Assembly (NCBI GenBank): GCA_903847205.1
Contig: CAINDA010000006.1
Span: 53,443 to 117,442, forward strand
Reading direction: 5' to 3'
Source: an uncultured Bacteroidota bacterium
Lineage (GTDB): Bacteria; Bacteroidota; Bacteroidia; 2-12-FULL-35-15
DNA length: 64,000 nucleotides
In this document: positions 1 through 7,798 of the stretch, piece by piece
Position numbering within the stretch: the stretch's first letter is position 1
Layout: every line of letters begins with the position of its first letter
Position numbers and translations under genes: made by a program
Notes under the pieces: model-generated
What the model was told of the DNA's origin: nothing
The model's input: the letters and a program-made list of their open reading frames with translations, nothing else
Database searches by the model: none

Positions 1-714
1 TCCGGAAACATAAAAGGCATCACCGTCAACCAGAAGGGAAGAAGAATTGACGACGTCGTCTTTTTTTCCGCCGACAGCTTTGTCCCATATTAATTCACCT
101 TTTGAAGAAAATTTCAACAGAAGAATATCGCTGCCGCCAAAGCCTGCAATAGTTTTATCTTCAATTGTAAGAGAATCGTAAAAGCTGGCTGCTACATAAC
201 AATTGTTAAACTTATCAAGCTTAATATCGCATCCATAGGAACCGCCTTTTCCGTTGCCGGGAATAATCCATACAGGATCCCCGGAAGAATTATACTTTGC
301 CGCGAAAAAATTCTGCTGTCTGCCTCCCAATATAATTGTCTGACCGAATAATGCATCGCCCTTATAGAATCCAGTAACATAAACATACCCTGATTCATCG
401 GCTGTGATTGACTCTCCTTCATCATCGCCGTCGGAACCTGCATTTGTTGCCCATAAGCAGATGCCGGTGGAATCATATTTGGCAATAAAAATATCCTCCT
501 TGCCGTAACTGCCAAGGACTAAATTTTTGCCGAACCTTACAATACCGGTAAAACTGCCAGTTACGTATATGTTTTTAAATTTATCTACAAAAATTTTTGA
601 AGCCGAAATATTATTCGTCCTCTTTTCGGATACAGGATTATCACCAGCCTCCTTCGAAAAAAGAAGTGATACTGGCAAGAAATAAATTAACAATAAAAAA
701 AATAAATGTTTCAT
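1..714 (-). CDS. Secreted SBBP-type beta-propeller protein (C-terminus off the left edge)
   Basis: An open frame of 238 codons runs from an ATG at 714-712 off the left edge. The protein starts with a hydrophobic signal peptide (MKHLFFLLLIYFLPVSLLFS). It then shows recurring units of about 50-60 residues of the type 'D.F.NIYVTGSF.G...FG...L...G..DIFIAKYDS.G..LWA', the pattern of SBBP (seven-bladed beta-propeller) repeats common in secreted Bacteroidota proteins. At least four units are visible. A C-terminal T9SS domain is likely but lies outside the window. Function is unknown; the class call is solid, the role is not. Confidence 0.75.
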   Translation of the reverse strand, partial: MKHLFFLLLIYFLPVSLLFSKEAGDNPVSEKRTNNISASKIFVDKFKNIYVTGSFTGIVRFGKNLVLGSYGKEDIFIAKYDSTGICLWATNAGSDGDDEGESITADESGYVYVTGFYKGDALFGQTIILGGRQQNFFAAKYNSSGDPVWIIPGNGKGGSYGCDIKLDKFNNCYVAASFYDSLTIEDKTIAGFGGSDILLLKFSSKGELIWDKAVGGKKDDVVNSSSLLVDGDAFYVSG

Positions 715-868
715 CCTAGGATTAGAATAAAAATAATTGTTTTCTTTTCGGGTATTCTTTGAGCTAATAAAAGTAGTGTATTTCCGCTAAATACAAATCG
801 GTAAAAAGCTGTGTTTTAATTTAGAATTGTTAATTTACATAAATATTTTAAATAAAATTGATTAATTG

Positions 869-876
869 TATCTTTG
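869..876 (+). promoter_or_regulatory. TAnnTTTG -7-like box before the M23 peptidase
   Basis: TATCTTTG matches the Bacteroidota -7 consensus TAnnTTTG. It lies only 3 bases before the ATG at 880, so a transcript from it would be leaderless or nearly so. No clear -33 TTG is seen at the expected spacing, so the call is weak. Confidence 0.3.
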
Positions 877-879
877 TAT

Positions 880-2607
880 ATGTTCAACCGCTTTTCCTTA
901 GGCTTGCTGTTCGTTTTTCTTTCAGAGGCTGTTATTGCACAAACCCATTATCCTTCTGACTATTTCCGTTCACCAATTGATCCTGCTTTGAGTCTTGCCG
1001 GCAATTTTGGCGAAATACGTCCGAATCATTTCCATGCCGGCTTCGATCTTAAAACAAATAACCGTGAAGGACTTCCTGTTTATGCTGCTGCTGACGGCTA
1101 TGTTTCAAGGGTTAAAACGGGCGCTTACGGTTACGGCAAAGTACTTTACATCAATCATCCAAATGGATACACTACTGTTTACGGGCATTTAAGGAATTTC
1201 AACAGCACAATCGCTGGCAGTGCAAAAAAAATCCAGTACTATAAAGAATCCTTTGAAATAGATTCACTGCTTACACCTGAACAGCTCCCGGTAAAAAAAG
1301 GCGACATTATTGCTTATTCCGGCAATACCGGCGGTTCTCAAGGGCCGCATCTGCATTTTGAAATACGCGATACCAAAACCGAATCGCCTATTAATCCATA
1401 TTATTTCGGATATGCTGTGAAAGATAACGTAAAGCCGGTAATCACAAAAATTGCTGTTTACCCGATCGGCGAAACTGCGGTTGTTAACGGGAAACATCTC
1501 ACAAAAAAAATAAAACCTGTCCGTTTAAAAGGAGTTTATTCACTCAGTAAAACAGATTCAGTTACTGTGAACGGTGATATAGGTTTCGGTGTAGAATGCT
1601 TTGATACCGAAACGGGCTCAACTAACCAGAATGCAGTTTTTTCAATTGAACTGCAATCTGACGGTAAACGAATTTATTATGAAGAATTAGAAAAATTCAC
1701 ATTTGAAAATGCACGTTATGTAAATGCTCATATTGATTACCAGGAAAAACAAAAACATAATGAAAGGATTCAAAAATGTTTTCTATCAAAAAATAATCTG
1801 CTTGGTATTTATAAAGACATTGAAAATGGCGGAGTTGTAAGCTTTACAGACAATTCAGTACACTGGATAAAATACATAGTAAAAGATTTTGCAGGTAATT
1901 CAACAGAATTTACATTAAAAGTAAGAAGCACATCAAAAAACAAATTACAGAAAACCATTGCCGGCTCAAACCTTGAAGTTTACGATTGTTTAAAAAGTAA
2001 CCAGTGTAAAAAACAAGATGTTGAAATTTTAATTCCTCCTTATGCCTTATACGACGATTTAAAATTCAAAACTTCTGTATCGCCTTCTGTTAGAGGGATG
2101 TACTCGAAGATATACCATGTTCAGGATGATGAAACCGCGCTGCAGAAAGCATACACGCTTAATATAAAACCAGATAATCTGCCCGGCGCTTTGGAAAGCA
2201 AGGCAGCTATTATTTCCATAAAGGCTAAAGGGAAACAAAGTTATGAAGGCGGAAACTATAAAAACGGCTGGGTAAGCGCACAAATAAACACTTTCGGTAA
2301 TTTTGCCGTGACAGTTGATACTACAGCACCAAAAATAAGCCCTGTCTTCAAGGTGCTTGATAAAAACAATGTTGATTTCAGAAATGCAAAAATGATCGGA
2401 ATAAAAGCGTATGATAATCTTTCCGGAATAAAAAAATACCGCGCATCTATTGACGGGAAATGGGTTTTATGCGAATATGAATTCAAAAAACAGTTGTTGT
2501 TTTATACTTTTGATGAGGCTGTTCAGAAGGGAAAGCATACATTTAACATTGAAGTAACCGACAATAAAAACAATATATCGACCTGGACTTGCACATTTTT
2601 AAGGTAA
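880..2607 (+). CDS. M23 family metallopeptidase (LytM-like), exported
   Basis: This is a predicted periplasmic or outer-membrane peptidoglycan endopeptidase of 575 residues. A signal peptide (FSLGLLFVFLSEAVIAQ) is followed by an N-terminal M23 domain with the zinc ligands in order: HAGFD near residue 50-54, then HLH near residue 157-159 in 'GPHLHFEIRD'. The remaining ~400 residues look like beta-sandwich domains, which is unusual because M23 domains are more often C-terminal. An in-frame TTG lies 6 bases upstream; the ATG at 880 is preferred because it directly starts the signal peptide. It may act in cell-wall remodelling together with the transglycosylase at 3777-4484. Confidence 0.85.
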   Translation: MFNRFSLGLLFVFLSEAVIAQTHYPSDYFRSPIDPALSLAGNFGEIRPNHFHAGFDLKTNNREGLPVYAAADGYVSRVKTGAYGYGKVLYINHPNGYTTVYGHLRNFNSTIAGSAKKIQYYKESFEIDSLLTPEQLPVKKGDIIAYSGNTGGSQGPHLHFEIRDTKTESPINPYYFGYAVKDNVKPVITKIAVYPIGETAVVNGKHLTKKIKPVRLKGVYSLSKTDSVTVNGDIGFGVECFDTETGSTNQNAVFSIELQSDGKRIYYEELEKFTFENARYVNAHIDYQEKQKHNERIQKCFLSKNNLLGIYKDIENGGVVSFTDNSVHWIKYIVKDFAGNSTEFTLKVRSTSKNKLQKTIAGSNLEVYDCLKSNQCKKQDVEILIPPYALYDDLKFKTSVSPSVRGMYSKIYHVQDDETALQKAYTLNIKPDNLPGALESKAAIISIKAKGKQSYEGGNYKNGWVSAQINTFGNFAVTVDTTAPKISPVFKVLDKNNVDFRNAKMIGIKAYDNLSGIKKYRASIDGKWVLCEYEFKKQLLFYTFDEAVQKGKHTFNIEVTDNKNNISTWTCTFLR

Positions 2608-2722
2608 GACAGGGGCACAGGAAATTAATTTAATTAAATCAGTGAAGTTCATTTTCTTTAATAAATTTACATGTAATTTTTTAAAACTTTCAGAACATTT
2701 ACACAGATAATTCAAAATTTAC

Positions 2723-3589
2723 ATGAAGAAATTATTACTCTTTCTTTTTATTTTTTCATTTTCAATTCTTGCCAAAGCTCAGGATGAACGTGACCCTTTT
2801 GATAAATACGGACCGCCGAGTACTGTTTATACTACCCTTAAAGATGCATTAACAGATCCCTCTAATGCCTACAAAGTAAGAATAGAAAATCAGGTTTTTG
2901 AACCCAAGATGCTTCCGAAATTTGGGAAACTTTCGCAGCTGCAGGCGCTGGAACTGACAAATAACGGGCTTACACAGCTGCCTGCTGAATTTAAAGATCT
3001 CAGCAATCTCATTTATTTTGCATGTATCAGAAATGAAATTACGTCGCTGCCAAAAGGATTCGGAAATCTTTCTAACCTTACCGAACTGCACTTCCAAAGT
3101 ACAAAGCTGGATTCTTTCCCTTTCGATATTGCCTATTTAAGCAGACTGCAAGTTATTGAATTACAAAATAACCTGGTTGATACATTTCGGTTTCCCAGCT
3201 CTTTTGGATATTTATCAAGTTTAAATACTTTGCTTTTATTCAACACACAGCTTGACACGCTGCCTGCTTCATTTGAAAAATTTAAAAAATTAAAAAGCAT
3301 CACACTTGCTATGTGCGGATTGAAGAAGGTACCTAAAACGATATTAAAAATAGGAGGTTTGGAACAATTGGCATTAGATAACAACCAGATTTTGGAGCTG
3401 CCTAACGGGCTTTATAAATTAAATAATCTTAAATACTTATCATTTAAAGGTAATAAAATATCAAATATTCCAGATAAAATAAGTATGCTGAGCAACCTTG
3501 AAGTATTAGATATTAGGGGAAACCCCATAAAAGAATATGATGTTGCTGTAATAAAAGCGCTGCTGCCAAAGTGCAGAGTACTTTATTAG
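2723..3589 (+). CDS. Secreted leucine-rich-repeat protein
   Basis: A 288-residue protein with a signal peptide (LLLFLFIFSFSILAKAQ) and roughly eight LRR units of about 23 residues, of the form 'L..L..L.L..N.L..LP..F..L.NL'. LRR solenoids mediate protein-protein binding. No catalytic domain and no T9SS tail is present, so it is probably periplasmic or surface attached. It is separated by 115 bases from the M23 gene and could share its transcript. Partner unknown. Confidence 0.8.
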   Translation: MKKLLLFLFIFSFSILAKAQDERDPFDKYGPPSTVYTTLKDALTDPSNAYKVRIENQVFEPKMLPKFGKLSQLQALELTNNGLTQLPAEFKDLSNLIYFACIRNEITSLPKGFGNLSNLTELHFQSTKLDSFPFDIAYLSRLQVIELQNNLVDTFRFPSSFGYLSSLNTLLLFNTQLDTLPASFEKFKKLKSITLAMCGLKKVPKTILKIGGLEQLALDNNQILELPNGLYKLNNLKYLSFKGNKISNIPDKISMLSNLEVLDIRGNPIKEYDVAVIKALLPKCRVLY

Positions 3590-3776
3590 AACTTAAAAAA
3601 AGCTACCTGCATATTTCACCACACACAATATGAATTGAGTTCAGTCAATCTGCATAAGCTGCCAGGGGGATTTGTCGAAAATTCGAAAATTTTGTTTTGA
3701 TATTGAATATTTATATTAAAATTAAAACCGGATTTTCAAAATATAGAAATTCTGATTTATAGTTTATTCCAATATA

Positions 3777-4484
3777 TTATTCTTCCTTTTCATCGTAATC
3801 TAAAACCCCGCCCCAAAGTGCCATTTGATGCAGAATCCAGGTTTGGCGGTTAAGGATATAAGCGCTTGGTTTTGCAGCTGAAAATTTTAGAGGATTTGGA
3901 AGTACCGCAGCAATTAAAGCCGCTTCGCCTTTACTCAAATTTTTTGCATCCTTATTGAAAAATGTTTTTGATGCTGCCTGAGCACCATAAATGCCATCTC
4001 CCATTTCAATGACATTTAAATATACTTCCATGATCCGTTCTTTACTCCAGAATGTTTCAATCAAAAAAACAAAATACACTTCAAACCCTTTACGGATCCA
4101 GCTGTGTCCCGGCCACAAAAAAACATTTTTAGCAGTCTGCTGGCTGATTGTGCTTGCACCCCGCTGCCGTTTGTGTTTTTTATTAAAACTCATTGCTTTA
4201 TCAATTGCTTCAAAATCAAAACCGCGATGGATAATAAAATTTTGATCTTCAGAGCAGACAACAGCCAGCTGTTGGTTTGGGGAAATTTCATTAAACGGCA
4301 CCCAATTTTTTTTGAGCTTCATTTCTTTCCCCTCCATCTTTTGCTCCACACAGCGCACAAGCATCAGCGGGGTTATTGGTACCGGCACCCACCGAAAAAA
4401 AACAACGGATACTATACTGATAATAAAAAACCACATTGCAGCTTTCCAAGTAAAACGCCAAAGTTTTTTAAGAAATTCTTTCAT
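3777..4484 (-). CDS. mtgA: Monofunctional biosynthetic peptidoglycan transglycosylase
   Basis: A GT51 glycosyltransferase that polymerises lipid II into glycan strands at the inner membrane. One N-terminal membrane helix (WKAAMWFFIISIVSVVFF) is followed by the family motifs: SEDQNFIIHRGFD with the catalytic Glu, RGASTISQQTAKNVFL, and ERIMEVYLNVIEMG. About 235 residues fits MtgA, and there is no transpeptidase domain. The start at 4484 (MKEFLKKL) is preferred over an upstream in-frame ATG at 4508, because the extra eight residues add nothing recognisable. Confidence 0.93.
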   Translation of the reverse strand: MKEFLKKLWRFTWKAAMWFFIISIVSVVFFRWVPVPITPLMLVRCVEQKMEGKEMKLKKNWVPFNEISPNQQLAVVCSEDQNFIIHRGFDFEAIDKAMSFNKKHKRQRGASTISQQTAKNVFLWPGHSWIRKGFEVYFVFLIETFWSKERIMEVYLNVIEMGDGIYGAQAASKTFFNKDAKNLSKGEAALIAAVLPNPLKFSAAKPSAYILNRQTWILHQMALWGGVLDYDEKEE

Positions 4485-4644
4485 CTTATATTTCTTGTGA
4501 TACCGCACTATTTACAAAATATAAAAGTATCGAAAAATTTTTAAATTCACCCGCAATGTCTGCATTGGCTATCAGAGATAAATTGTTTCAATATGTTCAA
4601 ACCATAACTGTATCGAAACTCATTTTAAACTTATTTTTATTGTG

Positions 4645-4652
4645 TATCTTTG
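4645..4652 (+). promoter_or_regulatory. Promoter -7 box of ssrA
   Basis: TATCTTTG fits the Bacteroidota TAnnTTTG consensus. It lies 13 bases before the first base of the mature tmRNA, as expected for a short 5' leader trimmed by RNase P. The -33 TTG is not evident. Confidence 0.6.
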
Positions 4653-4665
4653 CATCAATAAAAAT

Positions 4666-5031
4666 GGGGTCGTACGGTTTTGACAGCAGGTGCGATTTTT
4701 ATGTAAGCATGCCGAGCGTTGTGAATATGGCTCGTAAATATCAACTCTCACTCGTCTAACTGGCGAAAACAATTACGCGTTAGCTGCTTAGTTTTAGAAA
4801 TTAAGTGCTTTCTGCTTCTTGGGAAGCTCCTCTCTACTGCGTCCCGCTGAAGCATCACAAATGTTGAGATAGTCTGGGCAGAGTCCCGATGTTCAGACGA
4901 AAATTAGGGAATAAGGCTGCAGTTGGTTTGACTTATACCGGCCACTTCTCGAAAACTAAATGAGATCTACGCATGTAGAAAGCTTATTAATTCCTTGTTT
5001 GGACGAGGGTTCGAATCCCTCCGACTCCACA
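4666..5031 (+). ncRNA. ssrA: tmRNA (transfer-messenger RNA)
   Basis: This RNA rescues stalled ribosomes by trans-translation. The acceptor stem forms between 5' GGGGTCG (4666-4672) and CGACTCC (5022-5028). The 3' end has a tRNA-like T arm, GAGGG-TTCGAAT-CCCTC. The tag frame at 4762-4791 reads GENNYALAA followed by TAG, which with the tRNA-borne Ala gives AGENNYALAA, very close to other Bacteroidota tags ending in YALAA. The CCA end is not fully encoded. Pseudoknot-forming sequences lie between the tag and the tRNA-like end. The gene is followed directly by a strong terminator and then by an accessory island. Confidence 0.95.
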
Positions 5032-5037
5032 AATGTG

Positions 5038-5071
5038 AAAAGTGTAGAAAATGGTTTTTCTACACTTTTTT
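5038..5071 (+). terminator. Rho-independent terminator of ssrA
   Basis: A 14-bp stem (AAAAGTGTAGAAAA pairing with TTTTCTACACTTTT) with a 3-4-base loop ends in a run of T, seven bases after the tmRNA 3' end. Confidence 0.85.
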
Positions 5072-5240
5072 GATTTTAACTCTTTCAATCAAACCATTCG
5101 TTTAATGCTTATTCTGATATTTAACAAAAAATATATTAGGGCCTGATCAACAGCAATTATGCAGGTAGATGGTCAGCAAAGTCATATTCATTTTCCATTA
5201 TTTTCCACTCATTTCTCAATATTTCAAGAGCACTGACTAT

Positions 5241-5270
5241 TTGATTCGCGATTCGCGAATCGCGAATCAA
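5241..5270 (+). promoter_or_regulatory. Perfect 30-bp palindrome, candidate operator
   Basis: The half TTGATTCGCGATTCG is followed by its exact reverse complement. Each arm contains a GATTCGCG unit in tandem, so two nested dyads are present. It lies 17 bases upstream of the -7 box at 5287 and covers the place where the -33 element should be. This is the layout of an autorepressor site for the winged-helix protein encoded next. Confidence 0.7.
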
Positions 5271-5286
5271 AATAAATTAGTATATT

Positions 5287-5294
5287 TACTTTTG
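5287..5294 (+). promoter_or_regulatory. -7 promoter box of the AbiE-like operon
   Basis: TACTTTTG fits TAnnTTTG and lies 15 bases before the ATG at 5310. This placement argues against the longer frame that starts at 5169, because that frame would begin upstream of the promoter and run through the palindrome. Confidence 0.55.
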
Positions 5295-5309
5295 CTTAAA
5301 ATAAATAAG

Positions 5310-5822
5310 ATGAAGAAACATAGTGGTATGCGTCCGCAGGATGTAGTAATACTTTTAAAGATAACTGCTAAAGGCAATAATCCCTGGCTAATGAAGGATT
5401 TATCCTCAGAGTTAGAAATAAGCGCCAGCGAGGTGAGTGAAAGTCTTAATCGTTCAATGCTGGCCGGCTTAATAAGTGCGAACAAACAAACATTAATGAA
5501 ATCGGCGCTTCTGGATTTTTTAGGACATGGTTTAAAATACGTTTATCCTCAAAGACCTGGAGCAATGGTACGTGGTATGGTTACCGCTCATTCGGCAGAA
5601 CCTTTAAATAAAATCATACAAAGTCAGGAAGCATACGTTTGGCCGTTTGCTCAGGGTAAAGTTCGTGGACAAGCAATTGAACCATTGCATCCTTCTGTAC
5701 CCAAAGCCTGCTTAAAAGATAATGTTTTACATGAGTTACTGGCATTAACAGACGCGCTTAGAGTTGGTAAAAGCAGAGAACAAAAATTAGCTATGGCAGA
5801 ATTAGAAAAACGTGTATGCTAA
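5310..5822 (+). CDS. Winged-helix regulator, AbiEi-like antitoxin candidate
   Basis: A 170-residue protein. Residues ~8-60 (MRPQDVVILLKITAKGNN... LSSELEISASEVSESLNRS) read as a winged helix-turn-helix with a recognition helix at SASEVSESLNRSM. The C-terminal ~100 residues are of unknown fold. Its stop overlaps the start of the downstream nucleotidyltransferase by 7 bases, so the two are translationally coupled. The order, small DNA-binding protein first and nucleotidyltransferase second, is that of AbiE-type (type IV) toxin-antitoxin operons. In those, the antitoxin represses its own promoter through inverted repeats. The start was chosen from the promoter position. Family membership is inferred from context rather than from a clear AbiEi signature. 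Confidence 0.6.
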   Translation: MKKHSGMRPQDVVILLKITAKGNNPWLMKDLSSELEISASEVSESLNRSMLAGLISANKQTLMKSALLDFLGHGLKYVYPQRPGAMVRGMVTAHSAEPLNKIIQSQEAYVWPFAQGKVRGQAIEPLHPSVPKACLKDNVLHELLALTDALRVGKSREQKLAMAELEKRVC

Positions 5823-6511
5823 AAAATACAATAATTAACTTAGGTGTTATCCGGAAAATAGCAGCAGCATTAAATGAGCTCAATGATAGAGTTGTATATG
5901 TTGGCGGCGCTGTAGTCAGCTTATACGTTAATGATCCTGCGGCTGAAGATGTGCGCCCTACAAAAGATATTGATATAAGTTTAGAAATTGCTTCGGTTGC
6001 GGAGTTAGAAGAAATAAGAGAATCCTTAAACAAAAAAGGATTTAAACAAGCTCCGGAAAATGATGTTATTTGCCGTTTTAGATATGAAGATGTAAAAGTT
6101 GATGTAATGAGTACAAAGGAAGTTGGATGGGCACCTGCTAATCCTTGGTTTGGCCCGGGATTTAAATATGTGGAAAAAATAAATATCAAAGATAAAACCA
6201 TCAACATATTACCGCTGTCTTATTTTTTAGCAACAAAGTTCACGGCCTTTCATGATAGAGGAAAAAAAGATGCAAGGACTAGTCATGATTTTGAAGACAT
6301 CACTTATATTTTGGATAACAGAACCGATTTAGTGGAGGTAATTTTGAAATCACCTGATGATGTACAAAAATACTTAAAGAAGGAATTTGCAATACTTTTA
6401 AAGGACGATAATATGAAAGAAGCTATTATTGGTAATTTATATTATGAAACACAACAGGAGCGATTTGAAATGATAACAGACAAATTAAAAAAAATAATAG
6501 ACAGACTTTAA
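5816..6511 (+). CDS. Nucleotidyltransferase-fold protein, AbiEii-like toxin candidate
   Basis: A 231-residue protein with the DNA polymerase-beta-type nucleotidyltransferase core. It has a GG motif (VVYVGGAVVSLY) followed ~20 residues later by the metal-binding pair in TKDIDISLE, and a third acid in KVDVMS. This is the arrangement found in AbiEii/AbiGii toxins and related proteins. The middle (LATKFTAFHDRGKKDARTSHDFEDI) resembles the conserved K...R.K..D..D segment of that family, which belongs to the active site. All expected acidic residues are present, so the enzyme looks intact. The target (possibly tRNA, as in related toxins) cannot be read from sequence. Confidence 0.7.
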   Translation: MLKNTIINLGVIRKIAAALNELNDRVVYVGGAVVSLYVNDPAAEDVRPTKDIDISLEIASVAELEEIRESLNKKGFKQAPENDVICRFRYEDVKVDVMSTKEVGWAPANPWFGPGFKYVEKINIKDKTINILPLSYFLATKFTAFHDRGKKDARTSHDFEDITYILDNRTDLVEVILKSPDDVQKYLKKEFAILLKDDNMKEAIIGNLYYETQQERFEMITDKLKKIIDRL

Positions 6512-6641
6512 CGAATTAAATAGTGTGGACATTAATCCGCAATTAACTGCAATAACGGGCAATTTCCCACTTTTCAATCGTAGTTAATTTTATTCACCAA
6601 TATTCATCAACTGAAATCAAATACAAAATGCCGAATCAATT

Positions 6642-6728
6642 TAGTGACTTGAAATGTATCGTTTTAAACTCGATAATTTTTCAATATCCTTTAGTAGTTG
6701 GTTCGAGATTTTGTCCGTGAAGTCCACT
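6642..6728. repeat. 87-bp direct repeat, copy 1 (left of hipBST)
   Basis: Aligns over 87 bases with 8808-8894 with about 11 mismatches. The right-hand ~45 bases are nearly identical. Read on the minus strand both copies encode a similar C-terminal peptide (VDFTDKISNQLLKDIE-x-LSSLKRY) ending at a stop codon. They therefore look like duplicated 3' ends of a gene of unknown identity. Confidence 0.75.
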
Positions 6729-6734
6729 CCTTCT

Positions 6735-6766
6735 AAAGCCCTTGCATTGCAAGGGCTTTGTTTTTT
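6735..6766 (+). terminator. Rho-independent terminator
   Basis: A 12-bp stem, AAAGCCCTTGCA pairing with TGCAAGGGCTTT across a minimal loop, is followed by GTTTTTT. It ends transcription entering from the nucleotidyltransferase operon before the hip promoter. Confidence 0.75.
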
Positions 6767-6870
6767 ATCTCCATAGGAAAGTCGAACCTTTTTAAATCCC
6801 CCATTATATTTTAAATACATATTATTACATTGATTATAGCTTATGTAAATAAATTAAAAAATTACTTAAA

Positions 6871-7022
6871 TGCACCCCATCGGGTATACTTAACGCTCTT
6901 TTTGTATAAAATATACCCGAAAAGGTATAATATTTTTATTTCTCAATACACTTTTTAAAATATTATACCCGTAAAGGTATAATATATATATATATATGTA
7001 TCTTTATACCCGAAAAGGTATA
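6871..7022 (+). promoter_or_regulatory. hipBST operator array (three full sites, one degenerate) and promoter
   Basis: Three 18-bp dyads of the form TATACC-N6-GGTATA lie at 6912-6929, 6964-6981 and 7005-7022. A fourth site with a degenerate left half (TGCACC...GGTATA) lies at 6871-6888. Start-to-start spacings are 41, 52 and 41 bases, about 4, 5 and 4 helical turns, placing all sites on one face of the DNA. A near-consensus -7 box TATCTTTA (6999-7006) abuts the last site, so bound repressor would block the promoter. E. coli HipB binds 18-bp TATCC-N8-GGATA sites, also in multiple copies. Confidence 0.85.
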
Positions 7023-7025
7023 CAA

Positions 7026-7484
7026 ATGAAAAAAACAATAGAAAAAAACTTGCCACACATTTCGGCTTTTATCAAGTACCAACGAGAACAGGCAAAGCTT
7101 ACGCAAGAAGAACTTGCTCAAAAAGCAGGTGTAGGAATTCGTTTTATCCGCGATTTAGAACAAGGAAAAGAAACACTCCGCATGGATAAAATAAATCAGG
7201 TCTTGGGATTATTTGGTGCACAAATGAGAGCAGAAAGGGATACTATTGATCCTTATGTAATCTGGATGAATTATTTTAATAAAGGTGTAATTGTAACACT
7301 TAAAAACAAAGAAAAATTATATGGTATCATAATCGAAGAAATAACTGACGAAGAAAATAAAATCATAGCCTGGAAATTTGTACCGAATAAAAACGCAATA
7401 GAATATCAAAAAAAGGAAGACAAAAATTTAGTAATTAAAATAGGGCACAGAGATATTGTTGCTATTGAATATCAACTTAAATGA
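7026..7484 (+). CDS. hipB: HipB-like transcriptional repressor with C-terminal extension
   Basis: A 152-residue protein. Residues ~10-70 form a Cro/C1-type HTH (IKYQREQAKLTQEELAQKAG... FIRDLEQGKETLRMDKINQVLGLFG), typical of HipB. The remaining ~80 residues are absent from E. coli HipB (88 residues) and look like a small beta-rich domain (VIVTLKNKEKLYGIIIEEI... LVIKIGHRDIVAIEYQ). The start at 7026 is chosen because an upstream in-frame ATG at 6996 lies before the promoter box and the last operator. The stop overlaps hipS as ATGA. It probably represses the operon through the operator array. Confidence 0.85.
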   Translation: MKKTIEKNLPHISAFIKYQREQAKLTQEELAQKAGVGIRFIRDLEQGKETLRMDKINQVLGLFGAQMRAERDTIDPYVIWMNYFNKGVIVTLKNKEKLYGIIIEEITDEENKIIAWKFVPNKNAIEYQKKEDKNLVIKIGHRDIVAIEYQLK

Positions 7485-7795
7485 GAAGAGAAGGAAAAGT
7501 TTATATAAAAGATAAATTAGCCGGTCTCATATGGGAAGACGAGGATGGATTCGGCTTTCAATATGATGAAGCATATCTGAAAAATCCTGAATATGGAGAA
7601 GTTAGCAAAACATTGCCATTAAAGGATTCTTCATACACAGACAAAAATATGCTTCCATTCTTTGACGGCTTAATTCCTGAAGGATGGTTATTAGATATTG
7701 CATCAAAAAATTGGAAATTAAATCAACGTGATAGAATGGGTTTGTTGCTATCCGTTTGTAAAGATTGCATCGGAGCAATTAGTATAGAAAAATAG
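7481..7795 (+). CDS. hipS: HipS-like antitoxin (isolated HipA N-subdomain)
   Basis: A 104-residue protein that matches only the N-terminal subdomain of HipA: 'VYIKDKLAGLIWEDEDGFGFQYDEAYL... SKTLPLKDSSY... LPFFDGLIPEGWLLDIASKNW'. The family's PFFDGLIPEG segment is intact. In canonical HipA this region is fused to the kinase; here it is a separate gene, as in the tripartite HipBST systems where HipS neutralises the kinase HipT. It overlaps hipB by 4 bases and is 3 bases from hipT. The clean stop and clean downstream start argue against a recent frameshift in a hipA gene. Confidence 0.85.
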   Translation: MRREGKVYIKDKLAGLIWEDEDGFGFQYDEAYLKNPEYGEVSKTLPLKDSSYTDKNMLPFFDGLIPEGWLLDIASKNWKLNQRDRMGLLLSVCKDCIGAISIEK

Positions 7796-7798
7796 AAA

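Noticed and set aside
4556..4759. Small plus-strand ORF
   Set aside because: It overlaps the promoter and first quarter of the tmRNA gene; the open frame is accidental.
5169..5309. Longer start for the winged-helix gene
   Set aside because: The extra codons run through the perfect palindrome and the -7 box, so they are regulatory DNA, not coding.
6690..6728. Possible tRNA or tmRNA 3' end (GGTTCGAG ... GTCCAC) in the 87-bp repeat
   Set aside because: The T-loop-like GTTCGA is present but no T stem or acceptor stem can be paired. The same bases read better as the end of a protein-coding frame on the minus strand.
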